Part shown: positions 22,511 to 34,280 of the stretch, piece after piece | How the letters are laid out: each line of letters starts with the position of its first letter | How positions within the stretch are numbered: the stretch's first letter is position 1 | Source of the DNA: Tiliqua scincoides | Taxonomy: Eukaryota > Chordata > Lepidosauria > Squamata > Scincidae | DNA length: 64,000 nucleotides | Reading direction: 5' to 3' | NCBI RefSeq assembly: GCF_035046505.1 | Contig: NC_089830.1 | Coordinates: 23,538,284 to 23,602,283, forward strand | The notes under the pieces: model-generated | Told to the model about the DNA's origin: nothing | The model's database searches: none | What the model saw: only the letters and a program-made list of their open reading frames with translations | Made by a program: the position numbers and the translations under genes

Positions 22511-22819
22511 ACTGATTGACAGGAGATTTAGGATGGATGGGGTAGTTCTTCATACACTGCATAATTAGCCCTTGGAATTCATGGCCACCAGATGTGGTGA
22601 TGGCCACTGTTTTCTACTTTTCTAGCCAGAAGGTGTGGAGGGACGCTAACAATTTTTAGAAATGCACTACTAATAAAAAATCTAAATATTAATGCTAATA
22701 AAATGATCAATATGAAAGATGTTGCAATAAATAGTTGAGTCTTCAGGTCTGCTGTGCAGAGCTGGCCTTTCAGTTGGCTCCAGTGCATTAAGGACAGCAG
22801 GTGGCACTTAGAAGTGTGC

Positions 22820-23020
22820 TAGAGAGGGATTTCAACATCCTGAATCCTCCAAGCTCATAATATGGAATCTCCCAGCTATTGGAAGACCAAAGTTCCCACC
22901 ACATAAATACCTAAAGAACGTGCATTTTAGCCAGTATGATTTCTTCAGTGTCATTGCCAAACGTGACATCATGATGGCCTGTGGTATTTGGAAAATAGCA
23001 AAATGCAAATGCATGTCTAA
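22820..23020 (+). pseudogene. IRG relict in the IRG-4 intron
   Basis: One frame reads HPESSKLIIWNLPAIG, then KYLKNVHF, SQYDFFSVIAK and ACGIWKIAK. It aligns with IRG-4 residues about 88-150 (HPELPKVQIWDLPGIG, EYLKRVNF, NQYDFFIIVSK, ACEIHKMKK). G3 DLPG has become NLPA. Only the middle of the GTPase domain survives, and nothing recognisable flanks it. It is decayed more than IRG-6, so probably an older duplicate. Confidence 0.75.
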
Positions 23021-23324
23021 CCAGTGGACTTGTGAGCCTTTCCCTGCTTTGTTCATGGCGCATTGCTTAACGTGCCACAGCCCTGCATGCACTTCCACTG
23101 GCCCTTTCATATGGTCCATTTAAAGGAATGATGGGCAAATGGCCGAGACTTTGTTCTCAAAAAATATCTGGGGTGGAGGCACCAGACCTCATGGGTCCCT
23201 AGTGCCAGGTAGGCTTGGACTGGGCCTGCTGCTGGCTTACGCTGTTGTGATATGTCCACCATAGGCAACACATTTACACATCACACAGAGGGAGCAGGAA
23301 AGAAGAATTCATGCCCCTCCTAAG

Positions 23325-25160
23325 AACATAAGAAGAGGCAAGGGCTAAATTAGTCCAGCTTCCTGCATCTCACAGTAGCTCACCAGATGCCTCAGGGAGC
23401 ACACAGGACAACAAGACCCCTGCATCCTGTTGCCATTCCCTTGCACCTGACATTCAAAAACCAGCTACCTCTAAAACCTTTCATATAGGGTTTCATATAG
23501 TCATAATGGCTTGTAATGCTGGATGTTTCCTCCATAAGTCTTGTCCAATTCGCTTTTAAAGGCATCCAGGTCAGGTGCCATCACCACATCCTGTGGCAAG
23601 GAGTTCCACAGATTAATCACATGCTGGGTAAATAAATATTTCCTTCTGTCTAACTTGCAGGTAGTTAATTTTAGTGGATGTTCCCTGGTTCTGGTGTTGT
23701 GCAAGAGTATAAAAAGCTTCCCTCTGTCCCCTGCAGGTCTCAATCATGTTCCCCCAGGTGCCATTCTTCTAGTGCAGGGGTGCCCAAACCCCGGTCCTGG
23801 GGCCACTTGCGGCCCTTGGGGCCTCTCAATGCAGCCCTCAGGGAGCTCCCAGTCTCCGTTGATCCTCTGGCCCTACGGAGATTTGTTGGACCCGCACTGG
23901 CCTGACACAACTGCTCTCAGTGTGAGGGTGACTGACATCTTGCATGAGCTGTGGGACAAGGGCTCCCTCCACTGCTTGCTTGCTGATTCAGGTCTGTGAT
24001 GTAGTAGCGGCAGCAAAGGAAAGGCCAGCCTTGCTTTGTGCAAGGCCTTTTATAGGCCTTGAGCTATTGCAAGACCTTCATTCATTCATATAAGTTTCAT
24101 CTCTAATAAATTCATTTATGTAAATTTATTCAAATTTTAAATGTAAATTAATTCTTTTTCCCCCCAGGCCCCCAACAAAGTGTCAGAGAGATGATGTGGT
24201 CCTCCTGCCAAAAAGGACACCCCTGTCCTAGAATGAAGAGCCCTAAACATTGTAGCCTTTCCTCTTAAGGGAGGTGTCCTGGTCCACAAATCATTTTGTT
24301 CGCACTCTTTGCACCTTCTCCAGCTTCACTATGTCCTTTGTGAGATGTAGCAACCAGAACTGTACAAAACACTTCAGTTGTGGTCTGACCATCGATTTGT
24401 ATGATAGCATGATCATATTCGCCATTATATTTTCAATTCCTTTTTTTAATGATCCTGAGCATGGAACTGTCCTTCTTCACCACTGCAGCACACTGGGTCG
24501 ACACTTTCATTGAGGTGTCCACCAGCACCCCAAGATCTCTTTCCTGATCCATCACAAACATCTTAGAAATCATCAATGTATATGTGACATTTTGATTTCT
24601 TGCTCTGATGTGCATCACTTGACACTCACTTACAGTGAGGTGCATCTGCCATTTTGCTGCCCAGCCCCCCCCAGGTTAGAAACATCCTTTTGGAGCTCTT
24701 CACATCGCCTCTGGACTTCATCACCCAGAAAAGCTTAGTGTCATCTGCTGTCAGGAGCCCTGAGAAAGGGGGAAGGGTCTTGGGTTCCTGCCTGCCATTG
24801 CAGACCCCACTGGTATAGGCTCAGTAGCCTCTGTGGGGTTTCCTGGGATATGCCCTCCTGGCTTGTACCCCTCTTCCTCCCGAGCCTCTGCTGTCTTATT
24901 CCCTGACTGGAATGTTCTCAGGGACTTTTGTTGCACTACCATGTCAGACACATACTGAAAGATCCATATAATATCACAGTGTTCATCTACATCCAGATGA
25001 AAAGATTTGTGAGGAATGTTGACCCTTTGCTCTTTCTTCCATAGCAAGGCTTGCTCTTCTGTATGTTTTAACATTTTTATCTTTGATTAAGCTTTCCACC
25101 ATCTTACCTGGAACAGGCTGACCAACCTATAACTTCCTGTGTCCCTCCTTTTTTAAAGAT
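23325..25160 (-). mobile_element. CR1 LINE fragment, interrupted by a hAT MITE
   Basis: Starts with the CR1 3' end at 'cctaagaacataagaagag' and continues, after a hAT insertion at 23775-24225, with RT-region sequence on the minus strand (related to 28121-28921). An equivalent portion lies at 31425-32262 in the IRG-6 unit, so this CR1 predates the unit duplication. Confidence 0.75.
23775..24225. mobile_element. hAT-type element (family C) inserted in CR1
   Basis: Perfect 8-bp terminal inverted repeat CAGGGGTG / CACCCCTG. The flanking bases share CTAG, but the expected 8-bp duplication is imperfect. The internal AT-rich part matches, inverted, the element at 63451. No transposase is visible. 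Confidence 0.65.
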
Positions 25161-25184
25161 AGGAGTGACATTAGCTATACAGCA

Positions 25185-25708
25185 TGTTGGAGTTGGTACA
25201 ACTCCGTCTGGTTCCAGAGGTGGAAGGATACTGTCCTGAAAGGGTTAAGCCATAGCTTAGTGACCCTACAATTTTACCTGTCCCCTTTGGATGACCTATG
25301 TGGGGGTGTGGCCCAGACCCTATATAACCTCCCTTTCACTCCGAGCATGCCCTCTTCTTCCATTTTCTTGACCACTGACCTGTTGGGATGGCACGCAGCA
25401 GGGCTCTGCTGGCGCCGCCATCTTGACCACATGGCATGCAGGACGAGGCAGCTTCAGGGCCTTGTTGTCTTTAAGTTAGAGTAACCTCTGATGCTTAATC
25501 AGACGCTGTAAACATACTTCTATGGAACCGTGAGTAAATGACTTTCTTTTGCAACTTCAACCAGCCATTGCCTTTGTCTTTATTGATTAGCAGTCAGCCG
25601 GGTGTGGGAGGCTCCCTGAGTTGATTCCCAGCAAGAAAAAGGGGTCTGTTGCTGAAGCTACTCTGTTTCCCCCCTAAAGAGTAAACCAGTTTTAAGATTC
25701 CTCCGACA
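25185..25708 (+). mobile_element. Solo LTR fossil
   Basis: About 524 bp, TGTTGG...CCGACA, with a TATATAA-type box about 140 bases in. Same family as 39415-39952 (inverse orientation). It is absent from the equivalent place in the IRG-6 unit (about 34290), so it arrived after that duplication. No internal viral genes. Confidence 0.7.
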
Positions 25709-25893
25709 CAATATTCCCAACCTCTGGCACACTGACCAGTTTAAGGGATTCTTATTGGTGGACCTAGATCTACAGGAAAGCAATTTTCCAAGGCTGCTAA
25801 ATCCATCTTATCAAAGCCAAGTGTCGTTTGAACATTCTCTAGCATAAGTTCATAATCACAATCTCTCTTTGCGTTTTCAGATCGCAGACAGCC

Positions 25894-27096
25894 ATGGGAA
25901 ACACTGTAACAAAATCACTCATAGGAACTGAGTTTGCTGAACTGAAGGCCGCTTTGGAAAAAAAATCTCTCCAAGATGTGGCAGCTCAAGAAGAGTTGAA
26001 TGCATTAGAAAACACCACACTCAACATCGCCATCACAGGGATGACAGGTGCTGGAAAGTCATCCCTGGTCAATGCCTTGAGGGGTGTTGCAGATGATGAA
26101 GAGGGTGCAGCTCCGACTGGGGTGGTAGAAACAACAATGCACCCAAAGGGGTATCCACATCCCGAACTCCCCAAAGTTCAAATATGGGATCTCCCAGGAA
26201 TTGGGACACCTGAATTCAAACCAGATGAATACCTAAAGAGAGTGAATTTTAACCAGTATGATTTCTTCATCATCGTTTCCAAAGTTCGCTTCACAGTACA
26301 TGACACCAGCCTGGCCTGCGAAATTCACAAAATGAAGAAGAAGTTCTACTTTGTGCGCACCGAAATCGATGTCAGTTTAGCTAATGAAGGAAGGAAAAAA
26401 AGCTTCAATGAGAAGGCAACCCTTGAGGCGATAAGGAGTAATTGCTGTGAAAATTTGAAGAAAGCAGGAATGACTTCTCCAAAGGTTTTTCTGATATCCA
26501 GCCTTCATCTGGGGTTGTATGACTTCCCCCTCTTGAAAAAGGCTTTAGAAGATGACCTGGATTACCTCAAGAAACACGTGTTAATTTTGGCCATGCCTGC
26601 TTTCTCAAAGGAAGCCTTGGAAAAGAAAAAAGCTGCAATGGAGAGACTCATATGGAAATGGGCTCTTACGTCATGTGCTATGGGGGCATATCCTGTCCCA
26701 GGTGTCTCTTTTGCTTGTGACATTGCCATCCTGGTGCGTGCCATGAAAAGGTTCTGCATTGTTTTTGGCCTGGACGAAGGTTCCTTACAAAGGCTTGCGG
26801 AACGGGTTGGCCAGCCTGTCGCTGAGTTGAAGTCTGCTATCAAATATACTCCCAAGGCTGCTGAGATCAAAAAAGAGCTTGTCATCAGTCTCTTGGCCAA
26901 GTCGGCATTTTGTGTAACATCAACCTGTATAGAATTGGTTCTGGATTTCATACCAGTGTTTGGTTCTGTAACTGGTGCAGGACTGTCTTTTGTCACCACG
27001 TTTTACATGCTGAAGAGCTTTCTGAATGATGTGCTGAAAGATGTTGAGAACCTTCATGCTAAAATTGCTGAGCTGAGCCAAAAGCGTTCTAAATAA
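25894..27096 (+). CDS. IRG-4: immunity-related GTPase, sub-group II, Irga6-like N-terminus
   Basis: A 400-residue intact IRG. MGNTVT at the N-terminus fits the N-myristoylation rule (Gly-2, Thr-6), as in mouse Irga6, so membrane attachment is likely. P-loop GMTGAGKS lies at residues 49-56 and DLPG at 99-102. G4 reads TEID (156-159): glutamate replaces the lysine of the usual T/NKxD that stacks on the guanine ring, so nucleotide affinity may be changed. The helical domain holds YPVPGVSF and VLDFIPVFGS stretches. The start is fixed by the acceptor TTTTCAG ending at 25880, 13 bases before the ATG. The gene has the window's best promoter (ISRE plus TATA, 21041-21074). Family sure; catalytic competence uncertain. 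Confidence 0.93.
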   Translation: MGNTVTKSLIGTEFAELKAALEKKSLQDVAAQEELNALENTTLNIAITGMTGAGKSSLVNALRGVADDEEGAAPTGVVETTMHPKGYPHPELPKVQIWDLPGIGTPEFKPDEYLKRVNFNQYDFFIIVSKVRFTVHDTSLACEIHKMKKKFYFVRTEIDVSLANEGRKKSFNEKATLEAIRSNCCENLKKAGMTSPKVFLISSLHLGLYDFPLLKKALEDDLDYLKKHVLILAMPAFSKEALEKKKAAMERLIWKWALTSCAMGAYPVPGVSFACDIAILVRAMKRFCIVFGLDEGSLQRLAERVGQPVAELKSAIKYTPKAAEIKKELVISLLAKSAFCVTSTCIELVLDFIPVFGSVTGAGLSFVTTFYMLKSFLNDVLKDVENLHAKIAELSQKRSK

Positions 27097-27267
27097 GTAT
27101 CTATACATCCACCTGGAAAGAGGGGCCCATATACGCAGAAGACTATAATCCAAATTTCAACTTAAAAAAGACAGGAAATTAGATTTGATTTTCCAAATGT
27201 AAGTTTTTCCCCCCCTCCTCGTTAGCCTCTGCAAGGTAAAGAATCATTAGTTCTCTTCCCTTAGGGC

Positions 27268-27750
27268 TGCGTTGTGAATGATCTTTTGATGCTGAAGAGA
27301 GAAGCCTTCCTGCTTGGCCTGCCTAGGACCTTGTCCTCCATCTGGGGAAAAAAAACACCTCTGTCAAGATTGTGCTCCCAGCTGTTTTCTGTGGACTCAT
27401 TTCTGCCCTCCCAGTTCCAGAACTCTCATTCCTGGTCGCCATGCTTCTATTTGTCAAATTCCGCTCTCGGTGCTACCGAGAATTTGGCCTGAGCAGTCAC
27501 TCCCTTGAAGATCTCGCAGAGTGGATTGGAAAGCCGGTTTCGGTCCTGAAGGCAGTGATGACGTCCCGGTCCCTAAAACCAGTGATTTTGCTCAGGCTGC
27601 CGGACTTGGTGGGAGCCGCGGTGATGGTGCTGGAGTACTGCTGGGGGTGTATTCCCATCATTGACTGCCTGCTGTCAGGGGGATGTTCATTGCTCTCCAC
27701 CTGCTTCATGCTGCACAAATGTGTCGGGAGTTGTGGATGACGCCCAAAAG
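27268..27750 (+). pseudogene. IRG-5: sub-group I C-terminal fragment
   Basis: About 480 bp related to the IRG-1 C-terminal half, from LLMLKRE-AFLLGLPR to CVGSCG. A frame change lies near 27360-27375; after it, LISALPVPELSF and YREFGLS follow IRG-1 closely. The GTPase domain is missing, and the last residues are cut off by a CR1 exactly after 'gatgacgcccaaaag'. It lies about 170 bp beyond the IRG-4 stop, so it could be carried in the IRG-4 3' UTR. Non-functional as a GTPase. Confidence 0.85.
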
Positions 27751-29495
27751 AACATAAGAACATAAGAACAGCCCCACTGGATCAGGCCATAGGCCCATCT
27801 AGTCCAGCTTCCTGCAGCTCACAGCGGCCCACCAAATGCCCCAGGGAGCACACCTGATAACAAGAGACCTGCATTGTGGTGCCCTCCCTTGCATCTGGCA
27901 TTCTGACATAGCCCATTTCTAAAATCAGGAGGTTGCACATACACATCATGGCTTGTACCCCGTAATGGATTTTTCCTCCAGAAACTTGCCAATCTCCTTT
28001 TAAAGGCATCCAGGCCAGATGCCGTCACCACATCCTGCGGCAGGGAGTTCCACAGACCAACCACACGCCGAGTAAAGAAATATTTTCTTTTGTCTGTTCT
28101 AACTCTCCCAACACTCAATTTTAGTGGATGTCCCCTGGTTCTGGTGTTAGTGAGAGTGTAAAGAGCATCTCTCTATCCACTCTGCCCATCCCCTGCATAA
28201 TTTTGTATGTCTCAGTCATGTCCCCCCTCAGGTGTCTCTTTTCTAGGCTGAAGAGTCCCAAACGCCGTAGCCTTTCCTCATAAGGAAGGTGCCCCAGCCC
28301 AGTAATCATCTTAATCGCTCTCTTTTGCACCTTTTCCATTTCCACTATATCCTTTTTGAGATGTGGCGACCAGAACTGGTTGCAATACTTCAGGTGTGGC
28401 CTTACCATCGATTTGTACAATGGCAGTATAATATTAGCAGTTTTGTTCTCAATACCCTTCCTAATGATCCCAAGCATAGAATTGGCCTTCTTCACTGCCG
28501 CCACACATTGGGTCGACACTTTCATCGACCTGTCCACCACCACCCCAAGATCTCTCTCCTGATCTGTCACAGACAGCTCAGAACCCATTAGCCTATATGT
28601 GAAGTTTTGATTTTTTGCCCCAATGTGCATGACTTTACACTTAATTACATTGAAGCGCATCTGCCATTTTGCTGCCCATTCTGCCAGTCTGGAGAGATCC
28701 TTCTGGCGCTCCTCACAATCACTTCTTGTATTCACCACTCGGAAAAGTTTGGTGTCGTCTGCAAACTTTGCCACCTCACTGCTCACCCCTGTGTCCAGGT
28801 CATTTATGAACAGTTTGAAAAGCACCGGTCCCAGGACAGATCCTTGGGGCACACCACTTTTCACCTCTCTCCATTGTGAAAATTGCCCATTGACACCCAC
28901 TCTCTGCTTCCTGGTCGTCAACCAGGTCTCAATCTATGAGAGGACCTGCCCTCTAATTCCCTGACTGTGGAGTTTTTTTCAGTAACCTTTGGTGAGGGAC
29001 CATGTCAAACGCCTTCTGAAATTCCAGCTATGTAATGTCCACGGGTTCTCCCGCACCCACATGCCTGTTGACCTTTTCAAAGAATTGTTCGTGAGGCAAG
29101 ACTTACCCTTACAGAAGCCATCTTCAATTTCTTAATAACCCTTGGGTGGATGCCATCAGGGCCCGGTGACTTATTGATCTTTAATTTATCAATGAGGTCT
29201 GAAACATCTTCTCTTTTAACCTCTATCTGACTTAACTCCTCGGTCAGGAGGGGCCATTCGGGCAGCAGTATCTGCCCGAGGTCTTCTGCCATGAAGACAG
29301 ATGCAAAGAACTCATTCAATTTCTCTGCCACCTCTAAGTCTCCTTTCATCTCCCCTTTCCCTCCCTCACCATCCAGAGGGCCAACCGCTTCTCTGGCGGG
29401 TTTCCTGCTTCTAAGATATTTGAAGAAACTTTTATTATTCCCCTTAATGCTGCTGGCCATGTGTTCCTCGTAGTCTTTCTTGGCCTCCCGTATCA
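27751..29495 (-). mobile_element. CR1 LINE, 5'-truncated, 1.7 kb
   Basis: The 3' end is at 27751 with repeated 'aacataag' units. The minus strand encodes CR1 reverse transcriptase with GVPQGSVLGP and FADDTKL (about 28121-28921) and, upstream, an MIREAKKDYE / FFKYLRSRK region. It is the best-preserved CR1 of the window. It inserted into IRG-5. No target duplication is expected for CR1, and none is clear. Confidence 0.88.
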
Positions 29496-30029
29496 CATTA
29501 CATTACATTAAGTCTCAGTGACTGAGATTATCTATACATCATCTTTATGAATCATTTTATAATGTAGGGTGGGCAGAAGGTCATTCTGGTAGATCCAACA
29601 GTGACCAAAAGAAACTCCAAAGCCTTCAGCCTTCCCCCCTCCTCCTTTTTCCCTTTCTCTTTTGAAGTTTTTTGCGTGTTTCTGCCCCAGCTCTTGGGAA
29701 CCCAGGTTCAAATCCCAGTCTACCCTTGTCTGGGCACGCATGGGAGGAATGATGAACAGAGTTCACTCCGGAGCTTTAGGTGCACATAAATGAACAACCA
29801 AAACATTGAGAGTCTCCTCCAGGCAGCCATTCTGTGACATGAACCACCTCCCAACGCTGCCTTTTTGTGCTGGAAGCTTCCAGGGTTCTGGCATTAAAAC
29901 AAACAGAGTTTCTCCCAAAGGCTTGCCTATTCCTGGTGTAAAGAATCACTGCCTAATTCCAGAACAAAAATACATTTTGACCTGAAGCAAAGCACCAAAT
30001 GGTGCCCCCTTCCCTCCCCTTTCACTTTT
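29496..30029. other. No gene recognised
   Basis: Short 'cattacattacatta' array at the CR1 border, then unremarkable DNA with pyrimidine tracts around 29630-29670. Confidence 0.5.
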
Positions 30030-30563
30030 TCCTAAATCAAATCACCCCCCTTTCTTCCTTCTTTCAAATCTCTTCCCCTTTAAGTAGGAAAAAACAATGT
30101 GGTGCCCTTTTGCTTTCCTCTGCAGACCCTCCTTGGCCTGGTGGGGCTGCTGTCCTGCCCCTGGGAACTGGACCACTAGTTTCAATCTCCTTTGACACCC
30201 CCTCAAGGCTGAGTAGCCAGGGCAATGGACTCCCCTGTCCCCTTAGCTATGAGAATCAGATAAGCTTCAGCTGAGCCCAGCAGATCCCACATCAGAAGGT
30301 CAAAAACTGGATAGAAAGAGGGCCTGAAGACTGCAGAAAACTCAGCCAAAAAGTGTGCCATCAAGGTGTAATCATGGCTTCCATGTGTCCCCAATCTGGT
30401 CCTATAATGAGTATATGCCTCCAACCCTATACACATTTTCTTGGGTGTAACTCCACTGAATACAATAGGACTTTGTTCTGAGTAGATAATACATTTGATT
30501 GTGCTGTAAGACACATGTATGTAGTGAATTATAGGTCTGTTTTAGCAGCAGAAGGCAAAGCAA
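30030..30563 (+). repeat. Upstream part of the IRG-6 unit, copy of 20265-20815
   Basis: Close direct copy. Homology stops at 'cagaaggcaaagcaacaatg', about 200 bp before the place where the IRG-4 ISRE would be, so the promoter and first exon were not retained here. Confidence 0.8.
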
Positions 30564-31240
30564 CAATGAACCCCTAGAATGGAACCGAGTTCTGTTTGGT
30601 GGATGGGTCAGGAGACCTATAAAGGTGAAGGAAAAGAGTTTCCTTTGTTCTAGCTTTGCCTCTGGCTAAGGGGGCCTGAGATCTGTGACCATCTTGGCAA
30701 GAGTGACCCAACTTGACTGCAGTGAGATGGGTTAGACTGGACTATGGAAAGCTCAGACTTTGGTGAGTGATAGTTAGAGTTAGGAGTTAGTTTTTTATTG
30801 TTTTATTAGTGCTGAGTGTTGTATTGTCTTGGTGTGCTCTATTCTAAATTCCTAAAACCTTGACTGATGCAGTGCTGTCTGTATAACTATCCTTTAAACA
30901 TATATTCAATAAATCCTATCTATTACAACTGACTGGATTATTGGGACTGGTGAAGTTGAAGGGACTGGTTGTGGGAGACAATCCAGTGTGCCTGGTGTGG
31001 ACCCTGGAGACCCAGTAGTGGAAGCCTACTCCACGATTCAGGCCGAACCCAAGGGGGCTCAGGCTGGAGTACGGCTCAGGGGAGGGTTCCCCAAATTTGG
31101 CCTGGCTACCAGGATTGGAAGCTCTACTGTTAAAGAGCAATTGGTAACTGAAGTTGGAAAGGCCTGCGGGGTGTTAAGTGGTTATAGAGGTTTATGGCCA
31201 CTTGATTACCCAAAAGGCAATAAATAGATTACACGGTCCA
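30564..31240 (+). other. Unclassified LTR-like or promoter-like sequence
   Basis: Contains 'cctataaagg' near 30616, a possible donor TTTG|GTGAGT near 30758 and AATAAA near 30909, an order resembling an LTR or a promoter with exon. No terminal repeats or known family were found. It replaces the IRG-4-type promoter region. Confidence 0.3.
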
Positions 31241-31424
31241 CAAAGGAGTGTTGTCTTGCTCTTCACACTGCGTGCCTGCAGCAGCCTCTCTCCTGTGTGC
31301 CTCTGTGTTGCCTTGCAGCAGCCCAATAGTCATGCATGGGCATTGTTGCCTGTGAGTTGTAGCCCCCCCCCACCCTGCACCCCAGTGCATTTGCTACCCC
31401 CTGCACCCCCTTAGCTATGCTACT

Positions 31425-32262
31425 GGCCTTGGCCCACAAATCATTTTGTTCGCACTCTTCTGCACCTTTTCCAGCCTCACTATGTCCTTTGTGAAATGTG
31501 GCAACCAGAACTGAACACAACCCTCCAGTTGTGTCCTTACCATCAATTTGTACAATGGCATGATAATACTGGTCATTTTATTTTCAATCCCTTTTTTAAT
31601 GTTCCTTTAATTGGCCTTCTTCACCACTGGGTCAACACTTCCATTGTGGTGTCCACCAGTACGTGTATGTTTTTATTTTTTTTATTTCATGCCCTGATGT
31701 GCATCATTTTACACTTACTGACACTGAGGTGCATCTGACATTTTGCTGCCCGTTCCACCAGGTTAGAGACATTCTTTTGGAGCTCTTCACATCGCTTCCG
31801 GACTTCACCACCTAGAAAACGTTAGTGTCATCTGCTGCCAGGAGCCCCGCAAAGGAGGATTCTTGGACTCCTGCCTGCCACTGTGGTCCCCAATGGTATA
31901 GGCTCAGTACCCTCTATGGGGTTCCTGGGATATGCCTACCTGGCTTGTGCCCCTCTTCCTCCCTGAGCCTCTGAGCCTTATTCCCTGACTGGAATGTTGT
32001 CAGGGCCTTTGTTGCGCTACCATGTCAAACATGTGCTGAAAGGTCCAGATAATATCACAGTTTCCATCTACATCCAGGTGAATTCTAAAAGATTCCCGAG
32101 GCAAGACTTTACCCTTCCAGAAGCCATGCTGATGCTCCCTCAGCAAGGCTTGTCCTGTATACTTTAAGATTCTTATCTTTGCTTAGGCTTTCCACCATCT
32201 TACGTGGAACCTATAATTTCCCGTGTCCCATCTCCTTCCTTTTTTAAAAATAGGAATGACAC
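31425..32262 (-). mobile_element. CR1 LINE fragment (paralogue of 24280-25160)
   Basis: Matches the corresponding part of the IRG-4 intron CR1 from 'ccacaaatcattttgttcgc' to 'tttttaaaaataggaatgac'. Common descent by duplication of the IRG unit is more likely than two insertions at the same site. Confidence 0.7.
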
Positions 32263-34280
32263 AAGGTCTTATCTAGAGGGTGCCATGGTGGGCATTCCCA
32301 TTCTGAGGCAGCAGTTTGCCCACCCTTGCATTTTTGAAAAAATATAGGCAGGGAAAAGGAGTGGGGAGGGTTGAATGAAAAGCTTTCAATAAAAGTAAAA
32401 ACTTTTTACTTTTTAATGCTTTTTGCTTTTTAATGATTTTTAATTGTCGTGATCCTGGGTGTTGTGAAGCACAGTCCTAACTTGCCCTGGAACAAGCAGG
32501 CCAGCGGGCTGTGCTGTATCCAGTGCAGAGTGTGGGCACTTAGTGGCTCAGCCCAGGGCAAGAGGAATCGCTTCCCCTTACCTCGGGGAGAGTCACTGCA
32601 GCCCAGATGGGACTGCTCAGATCTGCGCCACCTCCAGAGGTAGCGCAAATCCAAGCAACCCGGGGCTGGCCCAGGCTGCCTGGAAACGGGGTTAGGATCC
32701 AGCATAACTACTGGATCCTGGCCCCACCTTTCACTCCCCGGCCCCCCCCGCCCACCCGCCCCTGGGAACGCCTGCTGGCTGCCCTCCCCCCGCACTGGAA
32801 CGCTTACCCTCCTCAGACCTCTGTACCAGCCAGGTTCACCTTCCCCAGGGCCCATGACGGCATGGGGAGGCTAGTGCAAGGACTTGCGTCGGCCTAACTG
32901 CTTCTGGAGTAGTGCAAAATTGTTTTACAGCACGTAAAACTTGCACCAGCTTAATGTCATGTTAGGGTTGCACACTTAATGTTATAATTGCTTTTAATAT
33001 TGCATTGATTTTATTGTTAGCTACCTTGAGTTCCCTTTGGTGTGGGGAAAAAGGTGGGATATAAATACTATAAATAGAAAATAAAATAAGTGCCTGCATC
33101 ACAGTGATGTTATACTTTTGCAGGGATGCAAGCCTGTGTGTTACACTGGTGTGCAAAATGAAAGGATAAGTTGGTCGTTATTTTCTATGTTTCCCCTGGG
33201 GGCTGGGGATAAGAATAGGCCCTCGGTTTGGCTGTACTTGTTGTAAGAGGTGACTGAACAGCCACTGGATAGATGGGACTCGTCAGCCTGGGAAGGCAGC
33301 TCATCTGAGAGAAGGAAAACTCTGACCTCAAACCTCCACTGCCTTGTGGCTACATCCAGTTAAGGAAAAGGCTTCAGGAGTCAACCTCGAGGCAAAATCC
33401 GGAGCTGGAGTCCCTAAGGCAGTTCATGACTGTACACAGTCACACTCTGGCAACTCCTGCGACGCTGCTGGAACCAACCGTATTGGCCTCTGCCTTTCCA
33501 TTGGACCATTTCAGCGATGTGGAGAGGGGGGATTTGCTGCATGGGTAAGAGCCAATCCTCCATACCTACTTTACCCAGGCTTCGCACACTGGAGAGGACA
33601 CTCTGTTCCAGAACCACCATTCAGAGCGTGACACCATAGTCTTCCAAGACTGAAGGATGCCAACAACCATTTCTATGTAGACAAATACATTTTACATTGC
33701 ATGCTGAGATACATTCATTCCAGGGATGAATCCAAGGGGGGGGGGTTCATGGTTGAGTGCCACCTCCCCAATTGTCACACTAGCAGGGAATGGCACTTGT
33801 CAGGATGAGGAGTAGCCCAAGCCCTTCCGGGAGCCCTGGACTGCCCATCAAGAAGAGGCGGCTCCACTGGCAGGTAGTCTGGGCAGGAGCCCAGGTCTAG
33901 CCTAGCAAACCTTGGCTACAGAGGCCAGTTGATCTGGGTGCCAAGTCCAAGTGGCAGCCCAGGTCTACCTGCCGGGTTGACCTGGGCTCTGCAGTTCATG
34001 GAGTGCTCATGCCCCCCCCCCCGAAACTCAAATACTGGATCCACCCCTGATTTGTTCTATGCAAATTTTTGGTACATTGCTTCACAGATGATGAATGCAT
34101 CTTTCACCCACCCCCTCCCAACAACAACAACAAAATTCTCTTCATAAAATTTGGGTGAGTTATGGATCTTTAATGTTTTCCATACTTATCCTTTCATTTT
34201 GCACACCATTATAGATACCAGGCAGAATTGCCCACCCTAAAAAAACAACCCACCGCCCAACCACCTCTAGAATCCGGACT
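32263..34280. other. 2-kb insertion in the IRG-6 intron, repeats only
   Basis: Interrupts homology with the IRG-4 intron, which resumes at 'gagtgacattagatatat'. Holds GC-rich unclassified repeat DNA at about 32440-32960, a 'gtggggaaaaaggtgggata' tail at about 33040, and the long repeat at 33184-33668. Confidence 0.5.
33184..33668 (+). repeat. Long unclassified interspersed repeat
   Basis: About 485 bp, from 'aagaataggccctcggtttg' (33211) to a tail 'accatagtcttccaagactg'. The inverted copy at 63838-64000 covers the same last 160 bases. The tail is shared with the 5S-derived element at 54761-54797. Confidence 0.6.

Noticed and set aside
28121-28921. 266-codon minus-strand frame as a host gene
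   Set aside because: It shows GVPQGSVLGP and FADDTKL, the CR1 reverse transcriptase, and sits in a CR1 fragment.
32430-32900. GC-rich block as a CpG-island promoter
   Set aside because: It is part of an insertion in a pseudogene intron, with no ISRE, TATA box or donor in context.
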